Source: Dicaeum eximium (Eukaryota; Chordata; Aves; Passeriformes; Dicaeidae). Taken from it: a stretch of DNA of 64,000 nt. A program made the translations under genes and the position numbers. The notes under the pieces were generated by a model. It saw only the letters and a program-made list of their open reading frames with translations, made no database searches and was not told where the DNA came from. The stretch is from assembly GCA_013396995.1 (NCBI GenBank), contig VWZP01001440.1, forward strand, positions 1,047,629-1,111,628, written 5' to 3'. Below, piece by piece: positions 12,176 through 25,229 of the stretch. Positions within the stretch are counted from its first letter, which is position 1, and every line of letters begins with the position of its first letter.

Positions 12176-15100
12176 GTGCTATTTTGCAGGTTCAGCTTGT
12201 GTATCTCAATGAAGCCTCTGAGTTTTCTGTAGCTCTCTCAGTTCCACAGAGTGCTCTAGGAATGCTGTTAACTAAGACTTTTCCCTGACATCAACACTCA
12301 GCAATGTTGAGCTGAGAAAGCAACAGACCGTGGCATCTTATTGTATTTGTCTGAGATAGGATTCAATATGAAGAATCAGCACATTGTTTCAAAGTCTGCA
12401 CACCAGTTAACTATTAATGAATTCCCAGTCAATAAAATATACTTTCTGGGTACTATCTGGTCAACAGTTAACCTAGTGGTTATGTTTGGAAAAGAGTTTA
12501 TGAACAATCCCCTGTTGCCAGAATATTAAAAGTTCTGGAACAATCACTTGTTAGCCTGAAACTTGTCAGAAATTTTAGGGTGGCAAAATCAAATCCTACA
12601 TGCGCAAAAGAAAGAATTCTGCTTTCCAATATTTTTGAGTCAGTACTAAAATCCATATGCATCAGTTTGGGATTAAAGTTTGCCAGGGCAGGTATTTTTT
12701 GCACAAGTAGTAACTGTCCTGCTTGAAGAAAGAACATGGATGGATATACCAAAATTAGGAGTACTGGAAAAAGGGCAATTCTGAGGATATAATTTTTGAT
12801 TCTCTTTTTTGTACATGTACAGCTATTGGATCACTTCTGGAAGAAATTTTATGTCCATAATTCTCGCGACTGCTTTGTCAGACTCCACTATTCCCAAGTT
12901 TTATTTGCATGACTGCACTGCAAGTCTTCAAAATTGATTGCCTGGATATCTCACTGGGATCTTAAAGAGAATATAACTAGATAGAGCTATAAACCAATTT
13001 CAGTTATCGACATTACATGCACCCACATATACAGATATAGCATTACACAGTCACATGCAGTCTTCAAACACTTAAAATGCTAATAATGCTGCAGTGGTTG
13101 GCATCACACTTCATGTCTAAATGCCTTAAAGATGCTCAAAAACCAGACAGCCAAACCAATAAAACCCCCACAGTTCCTAGCTTAGTAGTTTTAAAATGAC
13201 TCATATTTCAGCAAAGGACTCAAAACCATCTGAAACTGAAATCCAAGCACTCAGAGTCTGGTCCATTTTAGCTCTGGTGCTGCCTTTGCACTCCAGATCT
13301 GTTACCCAGAAGTCATGTACACATGTATCTACATGGGGAGGTGGCACAGGAGTGGGTACAAAGCAGTTTAATGGGTTGGCTAGAAAGCTGTGATAAGGAG
13401 GGGGTATAAACAGGGCTCCTCCTATGCTGAGGCTTTCTCTACACTAATATAGAATGACTTGATTTTGTTTATGGTGTGGGACCTGGATTGCCCACAATGT
13501 TCTTTTTCATGGGATGCATTTTCTCAGTCCCCCCTCATTAAAGTAAATCTGATTACATTTCAGTCTCATTTTTTAAAGAGAGGGGAGCTAGCAGGGGGAG
13601 CTGGAGCCACACACTTAGATGATTTCCATTCAAATCCAGCACAGTAGTCCTCTCAGCCAAGTCACAGTTCAGGGAAGGAGACAGAGAGGAAAATGTTGTA
13701 CTATTCTTTGATGGACTTCATCGGGTGGGTGAAGCATGATCAATCATCCATAACCTGACAAGGCCTCAGAGATGGCAGAATCATGACTACATCATGTATG
13801 CTTCTACCACCAAAACAATAGGGGATACTGTTTTGGGTTGCAGGGGTGGAAAGGGAGAGCATTTAAAGCAGTAGTAACAAAGAACAATGATTATCTCGTG
13901 GGTGGTGGTAGGTAAGGGGGGTCTGGAAGAGGACATCAGAAGAAGCTGGGAGGGATGAGGTATCCAATCCCCTCCCTGCTTCAGTCTCCATCCTGCCTGA
14001 GACATTTCAACTTTAGTTATCCTAGCAGGAAACTCTTTTCTGTGATGGGGAAGAAAGAAATCAATTGTGTTTTTAAGAGCTACTCGGAGTACACAAAAGG
14101 TGCATTGTTTCGAAATGGGTTGAGGGGGCTGGGTGCTTTGGGGGGAAAGAGTTGAACTTATACCATCATTTTGTCTAATTACGCCTGATGTTATTCCTGT
14201 TGTCATGTGGGTTACTACAAAGCCAACTGCCAGCTTGTGTCCCTGAGAGCAAAGACTAAACTGTTACGCTTACAAGGACACAGGGCTTCTTTTCCTCTCC
14301 CTCCTCCTCCTCCCACACCACTGCAGGCGCTGGCTCCTCCTTGGGATACCCACACGTTTGGAAGAGATGTTGGGAAACATGGGGGCAGAAACTCCCTGGG
14401 AGATACCTGCCATTTCTGCCAATTAGGAGACAACCACTGGGCTTATCCTGTAAAACTCCAGGCACATCCTGAGAGACATCCAGCCAGACACCTGGACAGT
14501 GTCCTGTCCTTTTCTGCTTGGACAACGCATTTGCCATATCCAGTTCCCAGTCCAGGCACATTGTAACTCATCACAAAGCAAACTATTCTGTCATCTTGTC
14601 CAGCTTTCCTCTCAGACAGGTATCTTTGACAGAAGGGAGGCCACCAGAGTGCTGCATATTGCCAGAAAGGAAAGGCAAAACAGAATAGATCACAAAATGA
14701 CAGCAGCTACAGCTATCACCAGTGTAAAATATCAGATTCCTCAGTATGATCCACCTCCTCATCTGAAGGCCAGATCCAGTGACCTGACTGTGTCTTGCTT
14801 GCACCAGCCTTCATCTCATCAAGTTTGGGAGCCTTGCTGGCTTTCTAAGACACCCTCTGGCCATGTTTAGAAAAGAAGCAGAGCTCGGGCTGTCCCTAGG
14901 TCTCAGATGTACATCCATAAATGCTGTCTCCTGCCAGTCTGGCTCAGCTTGGCCCAGGAAGGGTGTATCCCAAAGGGCACTTGGGGTGAGGGAAGACTTC
15001 CAGCTCTGCCCCTGGGTTTATGATAGCCACAGCCAAAATAAACGGGGTCAGAACCTGATCCTTTGGCAGACCCTGCCAATTCAGGCAGGGTCACACCTCA

Positions 15101-15406
15101 TAGCTGGGAATGGGGGAAAGGCTAACACGATGTTCAAAGAAGCTTAGAAAACCTTTTGTTTGCTTTAATTTTAATTTTGTAGGCTGCACTCCCTGCCTTC
15201 TGCTGTCATCTTAGCCTAACAGGACACACCATTTCATCATTGACTTGGACTTGACATTCAAAACAGAGTCTATGTGTTTCTTCAGTACTGGGGAAAAATC
15301 TCTGTCTTGAAGCACTGTGGTGCACTGTACGTGATGCCAATGGCTCCCAAAGCCCCACAAGTCCAACCAGGTTTTTTCAATGTTCTTCCTCCGTTTGGGC
15401 ATGTTT
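12176..15406. other. Unique noncoding sequence, no gene seen
   Basis: An octamer-like ATTTGCAT lies near 12903 in a stretch that might be regulatory (about 12840-12990). Overlapping frames on both strands between 13.8 and 15.1 kb have no recognisable product. Confidence 0.5.
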
Positions 15407-15710
15407 ACAAAAAAGAAAAAAAGAAAAAAAAAACCCACAAAAAAAAAAACCCCACAACAACAAACAAACAAACAAAAAAACACCAAACAAAAGAAAAAAC
15501 CCACACTCAGAAAAAAACCTGCACAACCCCCCCCCCAAAGAAACAAAAAAAAAACCACCCCAAAAACAACCTAACCAAACCAAACCAAACCAAACCAAAA
15601 CCAACTAAAAAGATCAAACAAAAACACCAAAAAAAGAAACCAACCCAAACAACAACAACAAACACACAAACAAACCAAAAAAGCCACACACACACAAAAA
15701 GAAAGGACAT
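15407..15710. repeat. 300-bp A/C-only low-complexity tract
   Basis: The + strand is built almost wholly of A and C, with AAAC, AAACC and CAA units, a C10 run at 15527-15536 and several near-exact AAACC copies at about 15574-15598. G and T are nearly absent over long stretches. The lysine/threonine-rich and, on the other strand, phenylalanine/glycine-rich frames are artefacts of composition. Confidence 0.92.
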
Positions 15711-15919
15711 AAAGAACATCTTTCGAGTCAGTATTCTTCCACATTCAAACAGTGTTCTGATTTGGTTAGTGTTTCATATGTAGGGACACACATTCCCATA
15801 CCTCTACAGTAGAAACGGCAAAGTCAAAAAACAGATGCTTAACTCTAAAAGCCATCCTTGTTTTGCACTCACCAACCTCAAATCCTCCTCGTCATCCCCT
15901 TACTCTTTCTTTATTACAG

Positions 15920-16118
15920 TGAATTATGTTGAAGGACTTGGAAGACAAGTGGCTCTGGAGCTGCCTGGGAAGCTCTCTGACCTGGATTCTGTGGGTCAGA
16001 GCTCGACTGTCAAGCTCACCTTTGCAGAGCAGCCTTCCCAGCTCCAGCAAATGATTGCTGGGGCAGACATGCTGCAAGCTGTAACAATGGCTGTATTGAT
16101 GGAAGGGAAGGTTTTATT
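15920..16118 (+). CDS. Candidate internal coding exon, product unrecognised
   Basis: A good acceptor with a pyrimidine tract (tactctttctttattacag, ending at 15919) and a donor with the core consensus (att|gtaagt, GT at 16119-16120) bound a 199-bp segment with one frame open throughout. That frame starts two bases into a codon and ends two bases into the next. It would encode about 66 residues including NYVEGLGRQVALELPGKL and LQQMIAGADMLQAVTMAVL, a balanced, helix-friendly composition unlike nearby frames. I do not recognise a family and found no matching neighbour exon. It could be a real exon, a lncRNA exon or chance. This is the best coding candidate in the window. Confidence 0.3.
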
Positions 16119-16121
16119 GTA

Positions 16122-17186
16122 AGTTGGATTTTGGAATGAGTAATTATGCAAACAAGCAATTAACTAAAATAAATACGAATGTCTTGCTCTTTCAGGGCAT
16201 GCTTTTACTTTGACTTGCAGCAAGGCAGATTTCTCAAAGCTGAATCGAGCCTTTAAAACAAAGATAAATGGGACATTGGGAATGAGGAGGTAAATACTAC
16301 TCCATCTCTCCTCTACAGCATTAAGAGCTATGTGCATATATGTGCAACAGGGCAGCTGTAACTCACAGAATCAGGAAATGCATTAAAATACCAAAGATTT
16401 GAGGCCCACTTTATTGATCTACCATCTGTAGAGCAGCATCATTCTATTATTCCCATAAATTTCACTCATGCAAGACAGGACACTTATTTTTCTCTTGGTG
16501 GTGGTGGCTGTTTTCTGATTTCTCTCCCTCCTGAGAAGGTTGCCTGCAGGCTGTTTGGAAGACAGCTGAATATGGTGACACTGCTCTCTGGCCCATGGCT
16601 TCAGCCAGCTCAGCTCATTAGACCAGACACTTTGGAAATCCAAATATCTTAAGGTCAGCCTTTTCCTCCTGTAGTGCATCACCACCTTGTTCACAAGCCT
16701 TGTTCTGCCCCACACTCCTGCATGGGTGAAAGGCAGCTGGGATGAGAAAGCAGTGCCACATTCCATGAAGAAGGACAGATCTTAAAGTGAGAGAAAAGAG
16801 AGTCCTGTAAGTTTCTGAGTGGGAGACGAGGTAGTGACAGATAATGTGCATCATCTTTCCCTGTGTAGTCACATTTTAGCAAAAAGGATCTAGACTTCCC
16901 TTTGGGAATATCATGCTATGAGCCTGCAGAAAGGAATTTGCTGGAGATTCAAAAGTAGAAATCACGAAGTAATTAAGTCCAGCTTGAGAAGCAGAGGAAA
17001 AAAAAATATCATGCCCCACCAGCCCTCCACCCCTCCACCTAGTCACCCCCATCCCAAGATTCTGTTTTTACATTTTGGAAACTCAATGTGTATAAAATGT
17101 GCTCCCACATGACTTTGGCTTTGTATTCCCAAATTATTTCTTTCATTTTGAAATTCCCCTATTATTTTGTTAACTAGCATTTTTAA

Positions 17187-17187
<1 letters not shown>
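16122..17187. other. Unique noncoding sequence, no gene seen
   Basis: No further exon, RNA gene or mobile element was recognised. Frames on the minus strand at 16.4-16.9 kb overlap one another and look like chance. Confidence 0.5.
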
Positions 17188-17221
<34 letters not shown>

Positions 17222-17290
17222 CAAAAAAAACCCACCAAAAAAAAACAAAAAAAAAAACCTTAAAAAAAAAAAACCAACCAACCAACCCCA
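17188..17290. repeat. Poly-A (32 bases) grading into A/C-rich tract
   Basis: A run of 32 A (17188-17219) is followed by A-rich sequence with CCC and CCAACC interruptions. It could be the relic tail of a retroposed copy, but no body sequence or flanking target duplication was recognised. Confidence 0.9.
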
Positions 17291-17394
17291 AATCAAAATG
17301 GCTTGTTTCATTTCAGGTTGGAGGAATAAAATAGTCTCTGCAGAACAGAAACAATTATCTTCCCTGTTATTTAGGTCAGCTGTAAAATGAACCA

Positions 17395-17660
17395 TTTGCT
17401 ATTTACAAATCCTTTTGTTATCAGCTGAGGACTAGAGCCCCCTTTCCTGGAATCAGGTGATTATGTTAGAGGTTTGGTGTGATTGCTTTTGACATTTCTT
17501 GCCCTTGTGATTTGGAAGGAGATCTTGAAAATGTATTTTAAGCATAATGAACAGTGTGACATCTGCCTGAGTCTCCACACATCCGGAAACAAAAGTTTAA
17601 TGTAGAGCAATCTGTTCCAAGTTTATCAAGACAATTTAAACTCCAAGGCTCACTAACAAG
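17395..17660. promoter_or_regulatory. Candidate conserved noncoding block
   Basis: This is information-rich, AT-leaning unique sequence with TTATCA, TGATTATG, GGTGTGATTG and GTTTATCAAGACAATTT words, free of simple repeats. It resembles vertebrate noncoding elements in texture only. Low confidence without alignment. Confidence 0.2.
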
Positions 17661-18690
17661 GTTATGCCAGCATCACTCAGGGAGAGCTTGCATTGGACTG
17701 GGTGCTTTTACTCAGAAAGATTTAGCCTACTCCCTCAGCTGACCCACTAGGGTACATCAGGAAGAAAAACCTATTCAACCTGAGTAAGCCTGTTCCTCTG
17801 TCCTGTGGGGTACCAAGGCCATCCATCCACTGCCCAACATCCAATCCCAGTGCTGCTATAGCATTCTGAAAAAGGGAGCCTTTTGCTGTTCCCTTCAAGG
17901 GTTTTCATTCGAGCTTCTGGTTCACAGGCAATGCCAACACACATTGATTACAGCTCAGAATCCGGAGAAGAGGAAATGACACCAAACAAGGGCTCTCATA
18001 TTTCCTGTTGCTCCAATGGTGCTGAGGTAAAGCTCAGCCTGTGCTGCAGCTCCAGACATGCACTGGGCTCATTTTCAGGATGGCCATCTGCAGTGGTAAA
18101 GTCAAAAGAGAACCATAGCCTGAGGCAGGGCCTGATCCAGGGCCAAAACCCATTTTCTCTGTAGCCTTGGTATTTATGCCCTTCAGCAATCTGGAGGTTT
18201 ATCAAGACTTTGCCACTGCCCAAACAACTTACCAGCTATTCATGAAGCTGTGGCAACTTGATTGTCACTCTGAGCTCTTCACTGTCACTTGGCCAAGCCA
18301 GGCCGGCTTCACTTTCTCAATTGCAGTTCAGAAACCAAGCTAGCTCAGCCACTTCTCATCATTTTGGTCATTCTTCCTCTGAGCTGCTCCACTTTGTGTC
18401 TCTCTTTTACTGGCAGTGACCTGAAACCAAGCTGACTTCTTACCATTTTTTCACAACAAAACACCAATTGGAAAGAGGTCTCTCCTAGTCCAGAGGCCTG
18501 TGAGGCTGTTGAGGGTTTCTGAGCTCCATGTTGTTCAGTTACCTGTGAGAGCACAGACTCACTGTCTGGCTTTAAAAATCAAAATCCATCTCTGATGCCT
18601 CAGGTCCAACTGTCAAAGGACTAGAGCAGTCCTTTTTTCTAATTTGTAGGGCAGGTAAAATATTTAATCCATACCAAACCGAGCTCCTAA
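17661..18690. other. Unique noncoding sequence, no gene seen
   Basis: No gene, repeat family or RNA was recognised. Confidence 0.5.
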
Positions 18691-18780
18691 CCAAAACAAC
18701 ACACACACGAACACACACACACACACAAAACAAACAAACAAACAAAAAAAAAAACAAAAACAAAAAAAAAACCAAAAAAG
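18691..18780. repeat. CA repeat grading into AAAC/A-rich tract
   Basis: AC dinucleotides (with one GA interruption) run to about 18726 and then pass into CAAA units and A-rich sequence. The cysteine/valine/phenylalanine-rich minus-strand frames here are translations of the repeat. Confidence 0.93.
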
Positions 18781-21700
18781 CCATCCTTTTGTTTGCTTGC
18801 TATTAATACCTCCTAAATAGAGCAGCCTGTCACAATTTAGCGATGAAGGTGTCCTGTTCATCTGTTCTTTTGTCCCCTCAAACTCACCACTCACCACAGA
18901 TCTATTGTAACCAGAGCTTTGGCGCTTCTTTGCTGTTCATTTGGACTCCCAAACCTTTCCATGACAGGTCTCATCAGGACTCTGTCCTTCTTTGATGAGT
19001 TTATTTATCCCTCTCCTGAATGTTCAGCTCTTCCTGAGTTTGTCTCTCCTTTTTAGTCCATTTTAGTCCTACAAGTCCTATGATCCCCTATAGAATATTT
19101 CATAAAAAGCATTGTGTTCACACACTTTATTCACAGCACCTTGCTCAGTTCAGATGGGGAATTAATGATTTCCCAGGGCAGTGCTGTGGGTCTCCCCATG
19201 CTCTCTGCTGACACAGCATCCCCAAACTTCCCTAAGAGAGCTGAACTTCTCCCTTTAAGGGAACAGTGGGTCAGAAACCTCTCTACTGGAGGGTCTTTCT
19301 GAGGTTTCCCACCTCCGGGTGTTCAGGGGGACGCCAAAAGAAATGAAAGCCACGAGAGCCAAGAAAGCCAGAGCAGCTGCAGAGGCTGCTGCTGAACCAG
19401 GAGACAGTGGCTTGGCACACCCAAAGAGCTCACCAGAGGCAAAGCTAGAAGGCAGAAAGGCATTGGGGGTGGAAGAAGAGAGAAGCAGGATATTTAAAGG
19501 AGAGGGTGAGGGCAGACGAGGTGAGAGACGATGGAAGCAGGGGAAATGTCGAGGTGGAAAGCACTGGTTGAAGAGGAGAAAAGAAGTAGATGGCACAGGA
19601 GAGTAAAAGGACTATCTTCCCACTAGCTGCACCTGGATTAGGAATTATAAACTCATTTAGCTACTGGCCCCATGCCCCTTTCTCAGACAAAATGAATAGG
19701 ACACTGGGAGTATTTCTATTCCAGGCCCATAGAAAGAGGAGAGAAAATTCATTTAACCACTTACACAGCACTTGAGGGTTGCTCAGAAAGGCCCAAATGC
19801 CCCTGGGATGGGCACCTTCTGCTGAGAGTCCCTGAAACAGTGACACAAACTGTCTCCCAGCTAGTCCCTCAGCAGTAAGGAGGAGGCAAAGTCTGTAAGG
19901 AAAAGAAATATTTTTAATCAAAACAGGCCCTATGTGACTTCATCACTGCAAAATTCTTACTGCCTCTGCCCCACAGAGCCTATAGCTGGAGCCAAGAGGG
20001 TCATCTGCTGGGGGTGAGCAGAGGACACCTGCAGCCCCAGATTGCCAATTTTGTGCAAAAAGTAGATGGTTTGACTCTGTGGACTGCAGTGAAAGTGCAA
20101 GTGAATCTGGTTACTGGAAAGCCAGGACACCATCCATAAATTTCTGATGTTTTGGAGGATGATGCTGTTTCAAAGATGATAGGATTTGAATGCCAGCTGC
20201 TGGCCTTCCAGCACTTGGAAAGGAGCAGGGGACAAAGTTCCTGTTTATGCACAAGTGACTGAGTAACCAGTAATTTGGGGAAAGGAGCATTACACACTCC
20301 CAAAGAGCAGCCTTCCACTGGGAGGTTTTCAGTTTGTGGTCAGTTGTTGCAGTGTGAGACTCATGAGCTGCCATCCAATGTGCCTCAGGCTCTGGTCATG
20401 GCTGAGCAGCCCAGAGAAAGTCCCCCAGAAACAGCAGGGGATCTGATTTCAGGCAAATGGGAAGCAGATTTGGGACAGGGATGTGACACGTACAAGGAGT
20501 CGCACTACAGACGCGCACACAGGCACAGGAGTCAAATGGCACCGTCTAGAAAGGGACACCAAGGCAGGACACACCGCCAGGAGAGGATAGTGAAAGGAAG
20601 GAGCACTCTACCATGAGCTCTGCCTGCACATCTGGACCCCATCCAGTTACACCCAAAATATTGCACTTTCTCTGTTTTTCCCATGGCTACAAAATCTGGT
20701 CGTTTCAGTTTGCTGTTGTGGATCAGCGTCCACTGCAGGAGCTGAGAGAAGCAGCGCTGGCCCATGCTCTTGAGTGAAAAGAGAAATAATAAGCTCACAC
20801 TCATTTTGCTGAAGATCTGCAGCCTCAGCTAGTCAATGGACTGTTGGATGAGCTTGGGTTCCAGAATTGGAGGTCCTGCTGCATCAGTCAGGTGGTGACC
20901 GCCCTGATTGACCCTCATGGTGAAAACTGCTGAGCATCACCCAGGGCAGGCCTGCAAGAGGGGAGCTGCCTCAGCAGGCCTTGCTCAGGGGCTCCTGAAG
21001 ACAAGAGACTCTCAGAAAAGCCATGCTGGGGAGGCAGGAGCCCCATCTCAACCAACACTAAGCCCAGGAGCTGGCAGTGCTTTGGGCCCTGTGGGTAGGG
21101 GACAGGCTGGTGAGAGGAAGGCTGCTCGCCAAAAACAACGGATGCTTGCAGTGCGAAGGCAACCAGGTTTTAGCTGAAGCAAAAGTACTTCCCTCAGAGG
21201 GAACTCAGTGGCACCAAGGGAGAACAAATTTAATTTTCATGAGTGTCAGGCTGGTCTCATCAAGTCATGCCATGTCTGCCATTTCCGTTTGTTTTTCTGC
21301 AGCCAGGTTGTCCTTCATGTTTCTTTTCTTTACTGTGGATATGTAAGGCAAAACTGAAAGATCCCCCTGGAGTCTTGGTTTTCAAAATGTTAAATCCCTG
21401 CTTACAAGCCCCCTTTAATTTTTTTGTTTGTTTTTTTTTGGTTTTTGTTTAATTAATTACATTTTTAAAAAATCATCCAGAAGCTCCAGCATGAGCACTG
21501 ATTCAAAAGATAGAGTTGCAAGAAGGTCTGGCTAATGATGAACAGGAATGAGACAATTCTCCATGGGCTGCACAGTGCTCAGGTACAAGGAAGTCTGCGT
21601 GGGAACCCAAGCCAAGCCTGGTGGGAAGCCCAGCCTCTTAGAAGAGATAGTTGCTGGTACAGTAGTCACTTGAAGTCTAGATATCTGAGAAAAAAACCTA

Positions 21701-23859
21701 ATTCCTCTCTCCATGTAGAAAACATCTCACCTGATATATCTAACTCCACCAGTTAACAGCTTTCCTACATTTGCCCTGGGAGTTTGCCAAACAGTGTTCA
21801 CTGAATTCAATGCACTGCAGGTTTGTGACTGTTTTTCTTTCTTTTTCAAGATCCAGAGTCAGCGACCCAACTTTTTTCCCTTCATACTAATTTTTCCCAA
21901 AGGGCAGAGACAAAGCTATTCCTTACGTGGAGAAGCTGAAATCTCAAAAAGTTTTTTGCCTTCACATGCATGGCTTTACATGTCCCCCTTGCTCAGCTCT
22001 GAGAAGGGTTCTGCTTTATAAGAATAACATGGCGTGCAGATGCCTATAAATGGAAGATGAAATTGTTACTATAAAGCCCAGGCCCTGCCAAGGCAAACAA
22101 GTGCAGGGCAAACTGTGTGCGCAAAGGGAGGGCGCTGAGAAAACTTGAAGTCAGCTGAATCATAACTTCACTTTAATTTTAACATCACTTAAACTACATA
22201 AACACAGCCATCTTATTAATAACAAAGCAAGCTCCTCAGTAGAGCTGTTGTTTGGAAAGCCAAGCCTGTGCACATGAGTGCAATGGGAAGAATGTTGCAG
22301 GAGAGACATGCCTTCCAAAGCTGTGTTTAAAATTTAAAATAGTTGGGATGTCTGAGATGCAACAACTTTGCAGGAGCCTTGAATAGCATTTCATGTCTCT
22401 GCTGCAGTTCTCCAGAGTCCTGACCTCTGCAGGGGCAGCAGCTTTTCACAAGTGGCACCAGGAAGAGGACTGCAGTGAGGACAGCTGCTACCTGTCCACC
22501 AGCAAGGCAGCTCCATTTTCTGTGGGATATTTGTACCCTCACATTGTGCAGAAGTGAGAAGATTCTGGGACTGCACCATCAGGACTGCATATATTTCAGT
22601 TCTTTGCCCTGTTCTCTGTTTGCTGAAATGGAGAAAATACCCCTTTGCTAATTAGGAGGTGAAAGTGATAAAGTCACAGCAACATCTGCAGGAGTTTTGA
22701 GGCACAATGTAGTAGAGCAGAGCAAAGCATTTTTACTGTTGTCTTGTAAGAGTGATTTGGTGCCTGTGGTGATCTGATAATCTCAGGGTGAGGAGTGAAA
22801 ATACACTGGTACAAGGCTTGTGCTTTATTACTCCTGACATTTTGTAAAGGCAGACTGGCTCAGCAGCTCCCCTAAAATATAGCCCCTAAAGCAGCGGTGC
22901 AATTCCTGACACATTCCTGATGAAACTCCCCTGACTTCCATGGCCTTGTGTTAAGGCTGGATTTGGCCCTGTCAGTAAAGTACATTTAGACTTACAAACT
23001 GAAAACTGCCTCTGGATTCCAGAGGGACTTGAAAAACTCCCAGAGCACTGGAGTGCAGCAGTGAGATTTATGCTTTTCCCTGACTTTTCACTACTCAGTA
23101 ATACATTTGCATGGCCAAAATAAAGCCAGATCTGGCATTCTCCCCTCCTGATTTCTCTAATACCCAGGGATCTAAATGACAGTGTAGACTGGAACAGTAA
23201 TGCTCTAAGCCCCAAAAGAGCTTTTTGGGGGTATTTTCTCAGCCTGTGGAAAGAATGCATACATGGGTATTTGAAATAGCAGGATTTGACACTTTATCTC
23301 ACCCCAGTCTGGAGAGCCACTGGTGATACAGGTTCCTGTGCAGAGGCACAGACAAAGCCAAAATAAGCTCCTACTGATATTTATTTGTAGAAAGTAACAC
23401 CTCTGGTCTCCAAGTGGATGAAGGACTTGGTTGTTACTGGGCTTTCTTTTTACCACTGCTTTTTCCCAGCTTCGGAAGAGGATGACTGCTAAGCAGATGG
23501 AAGGAGGAAAGAGGTATAAGGAAGGTCACACAGATCCCAGAAAGAGCTCAGGGCTTGTTGCCACAGTTCTAAGGTAGCAGCCTGGGGATAGGGAGCAGCA
23601 GAGCTGGGATTGGGAGCCAGGGGCAAGCTTAGCACTCTTTCTGTTGCCTGGGGTTGGGAGGAGGTGGAGGCTGCATTTCCCTCACATTCCTTCAAGCCTC
23701 CCTCCTTGCCTGGTGTTAGAAGAAATCACAAAGTCTGAGTCCTACTGTCAGCAGCAACCACATCTCCACAACCTCTCACTGAGTGTATCAAGAGTGAGGG
23801 ATGCTTTGGCTGCTTGTGGCAGGGCTTTGGGGCAGAGGTTTGCAGAACAATATTTCTCG
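18781..23859. other. Mostly unique noncoding sequence
   Basis: A purine-rich stretch at about 19330-19600 gives a Lys/Arg/Glu/Ala-rich 95-residue frame on the plus strand. It has no domain and is most simply a composition effect. T-rich runs lie near 21415-21450. No recognised mobile element or gene. Confidence 0.5.
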
Positions 23860-24300
23860 CCCAATTAAGCCCTGTCAGATCGAAGGGCTGTGAAATGACT
23901 GCAAATCATTAATTGTAATATTTCATGTTCTCATTTGCAAACATACGGCCAAAATTGGGAAAATATTAAGAGAAACATGCCAGGGACAGTCTTTGCTTTA
24001 GTAAGCTGTGAATGTCCTGGATTGTAAAAATAAAATATTCTATTTGCCATCTGATAAAGATGGGGTTGTTATCTGGGCAGGTTTCCCTTATCTCTTCACA
24101 AACAATACCTCCCCGGGGAAGACATTTTTTGTTAATGGGCCATTAAGTGCCTCCACATGACTGATAAGATTACATTATTCCCATTGTGAGGTGCTCTGCN
24201 CACTGATAAAATGATCTCTGGCTTTTCTCATTTTGGAGTGATTGTCATATTATCAAAGGTTAAAAAACCCGAAATGAGCAGCTTTCCAAAGGCCTTCCTC
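23860..24300. promoter_or_regulatory. Candidate enhancer with a five-site GATA cluster
   Basis: Five WGATAA-type sites fall in about 160 bp: TGATAA at 24052-24057, TTATCT (reverse) at 24069-24074 and 24088-24093, TGATAAG at 24162-24168, and TGATAA at 24204-24209. A TCF/LEF-like ATCAAAGG lies at 24252-24259, and ATTA homeodomain cores with a TTTGCAAA word lie upstream. The block is unique and simple-repeat-free, apart from one ambiguous base at 24200. Homotypic GATA clustering is typical of GATA-factor-bound enhancers. The target gene is not in view. Confidence 0.35.
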
Positions 24301-24804
24301 AGCACCATTTCTATTACTCTGTAATCTGAAAATTACTTGCTTTTTCTTTTTTTTTTTTCCACTTTTGTATTGCTCTTCTCTGTCTATTCCCATTGTCTAA
24401 ATGCATTCATGGGCAGCCTGTACCCAGCTGTTCTTGTGCCAACATTGTACTTGAGTTAAATAGCTCTATTTCCTCCCCAATATTTAGGCCCCTGATGTAT
24501 CTGTGGCAGCCAATCTTACCCTTTTCAGCTTTTATTTCATTAAACTCAACAAGCTCAAGCTGGGGTCCTCCTGTCATCTGCAGTATTAATGTGCTCCTCT
24601 CTAGGCTGTCGCAGGACTCTTCCTCTACATCTCCTCTTTCTTTAACATTGGAGAGATTATGCCAGGATTAGCTGTCCAAAAATTATTGTCTAAGGGAACG
24701 TTACCCAGTTGAATTTGGATGCAAGGGGATATGGGAGTTGGTGGGAAGTGGAACATCCCTGTAACAGCATTTTCTAGTAGAAGAATTGGCCATATATTAA
24801 AGGG

Positions 24805-25229
24805 ATATTATTGATGTCCTTCTTTATTTTGCACTGTGATTCAATAATTTGGATAAATAATCAAGGTTACAAACCAACTCATTTCTTTATGAATTGGCTG
24901 GTACTTCTCACCAGCTTGCCTGGACTCCTTACTTCTAAGTGGATGACAGCATCCTACTCTACCAAGATGTCCTACAAACACTGCAGGCAGTAGGAACCTG
25001 CTACCCTTGGGCTTCACATGCTCTCCAGAGATCTATTCCAAGGCCAAATCATAGTTTCCATCTTCTTCTTCAGGTGTCTCCTGGCTTGTGGCGCTATCTG
25101 GTGGGGCACCCATCTTTCTCTCAGGTGGTATTACCCCTTCTGATACGGCCAAAATCTGTAATCCTCTCTGAGATGCCAAAGAAGAGTCAGAATATGAAGA
25201 AGGATTTGCTTTGCACTGGGTCCAGAATA
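24805..25229 (-). CDS. Candidate terminal exon (minus strand) with AATAAA
   Basis: On the minus strand an acceptor-like ctttag precedes 25229. The frame then stays open for about 64 codons to a TAG at 25033-25035, ending in an acidic tail (TPEEEDGNYDLALE). A minus-strand AATAAA lies at 24823-24828, about 205 bp past the stop, a plausible short 3' UTR. The tail looks protein-like, but part of the EEED run is simply the reverse of a pyrimidine tract that reads as a splice acceptor on the plus strand. The plus-strand exon reading below competes with this one. Product not recognised. Confidence 0.2.

Noticed and set aside
12035..12232. Phenylalanine-rich membrane-like frames
   Set aside because: Direct translation of a 54-base T run and the neighbouring T/G tract.
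19319..19606. Lys/Arg/Glu/Ala-rich 95-residue frame
   Set aside because: Follows from a purine-rich strand; no domain, and no splice or promoter support.
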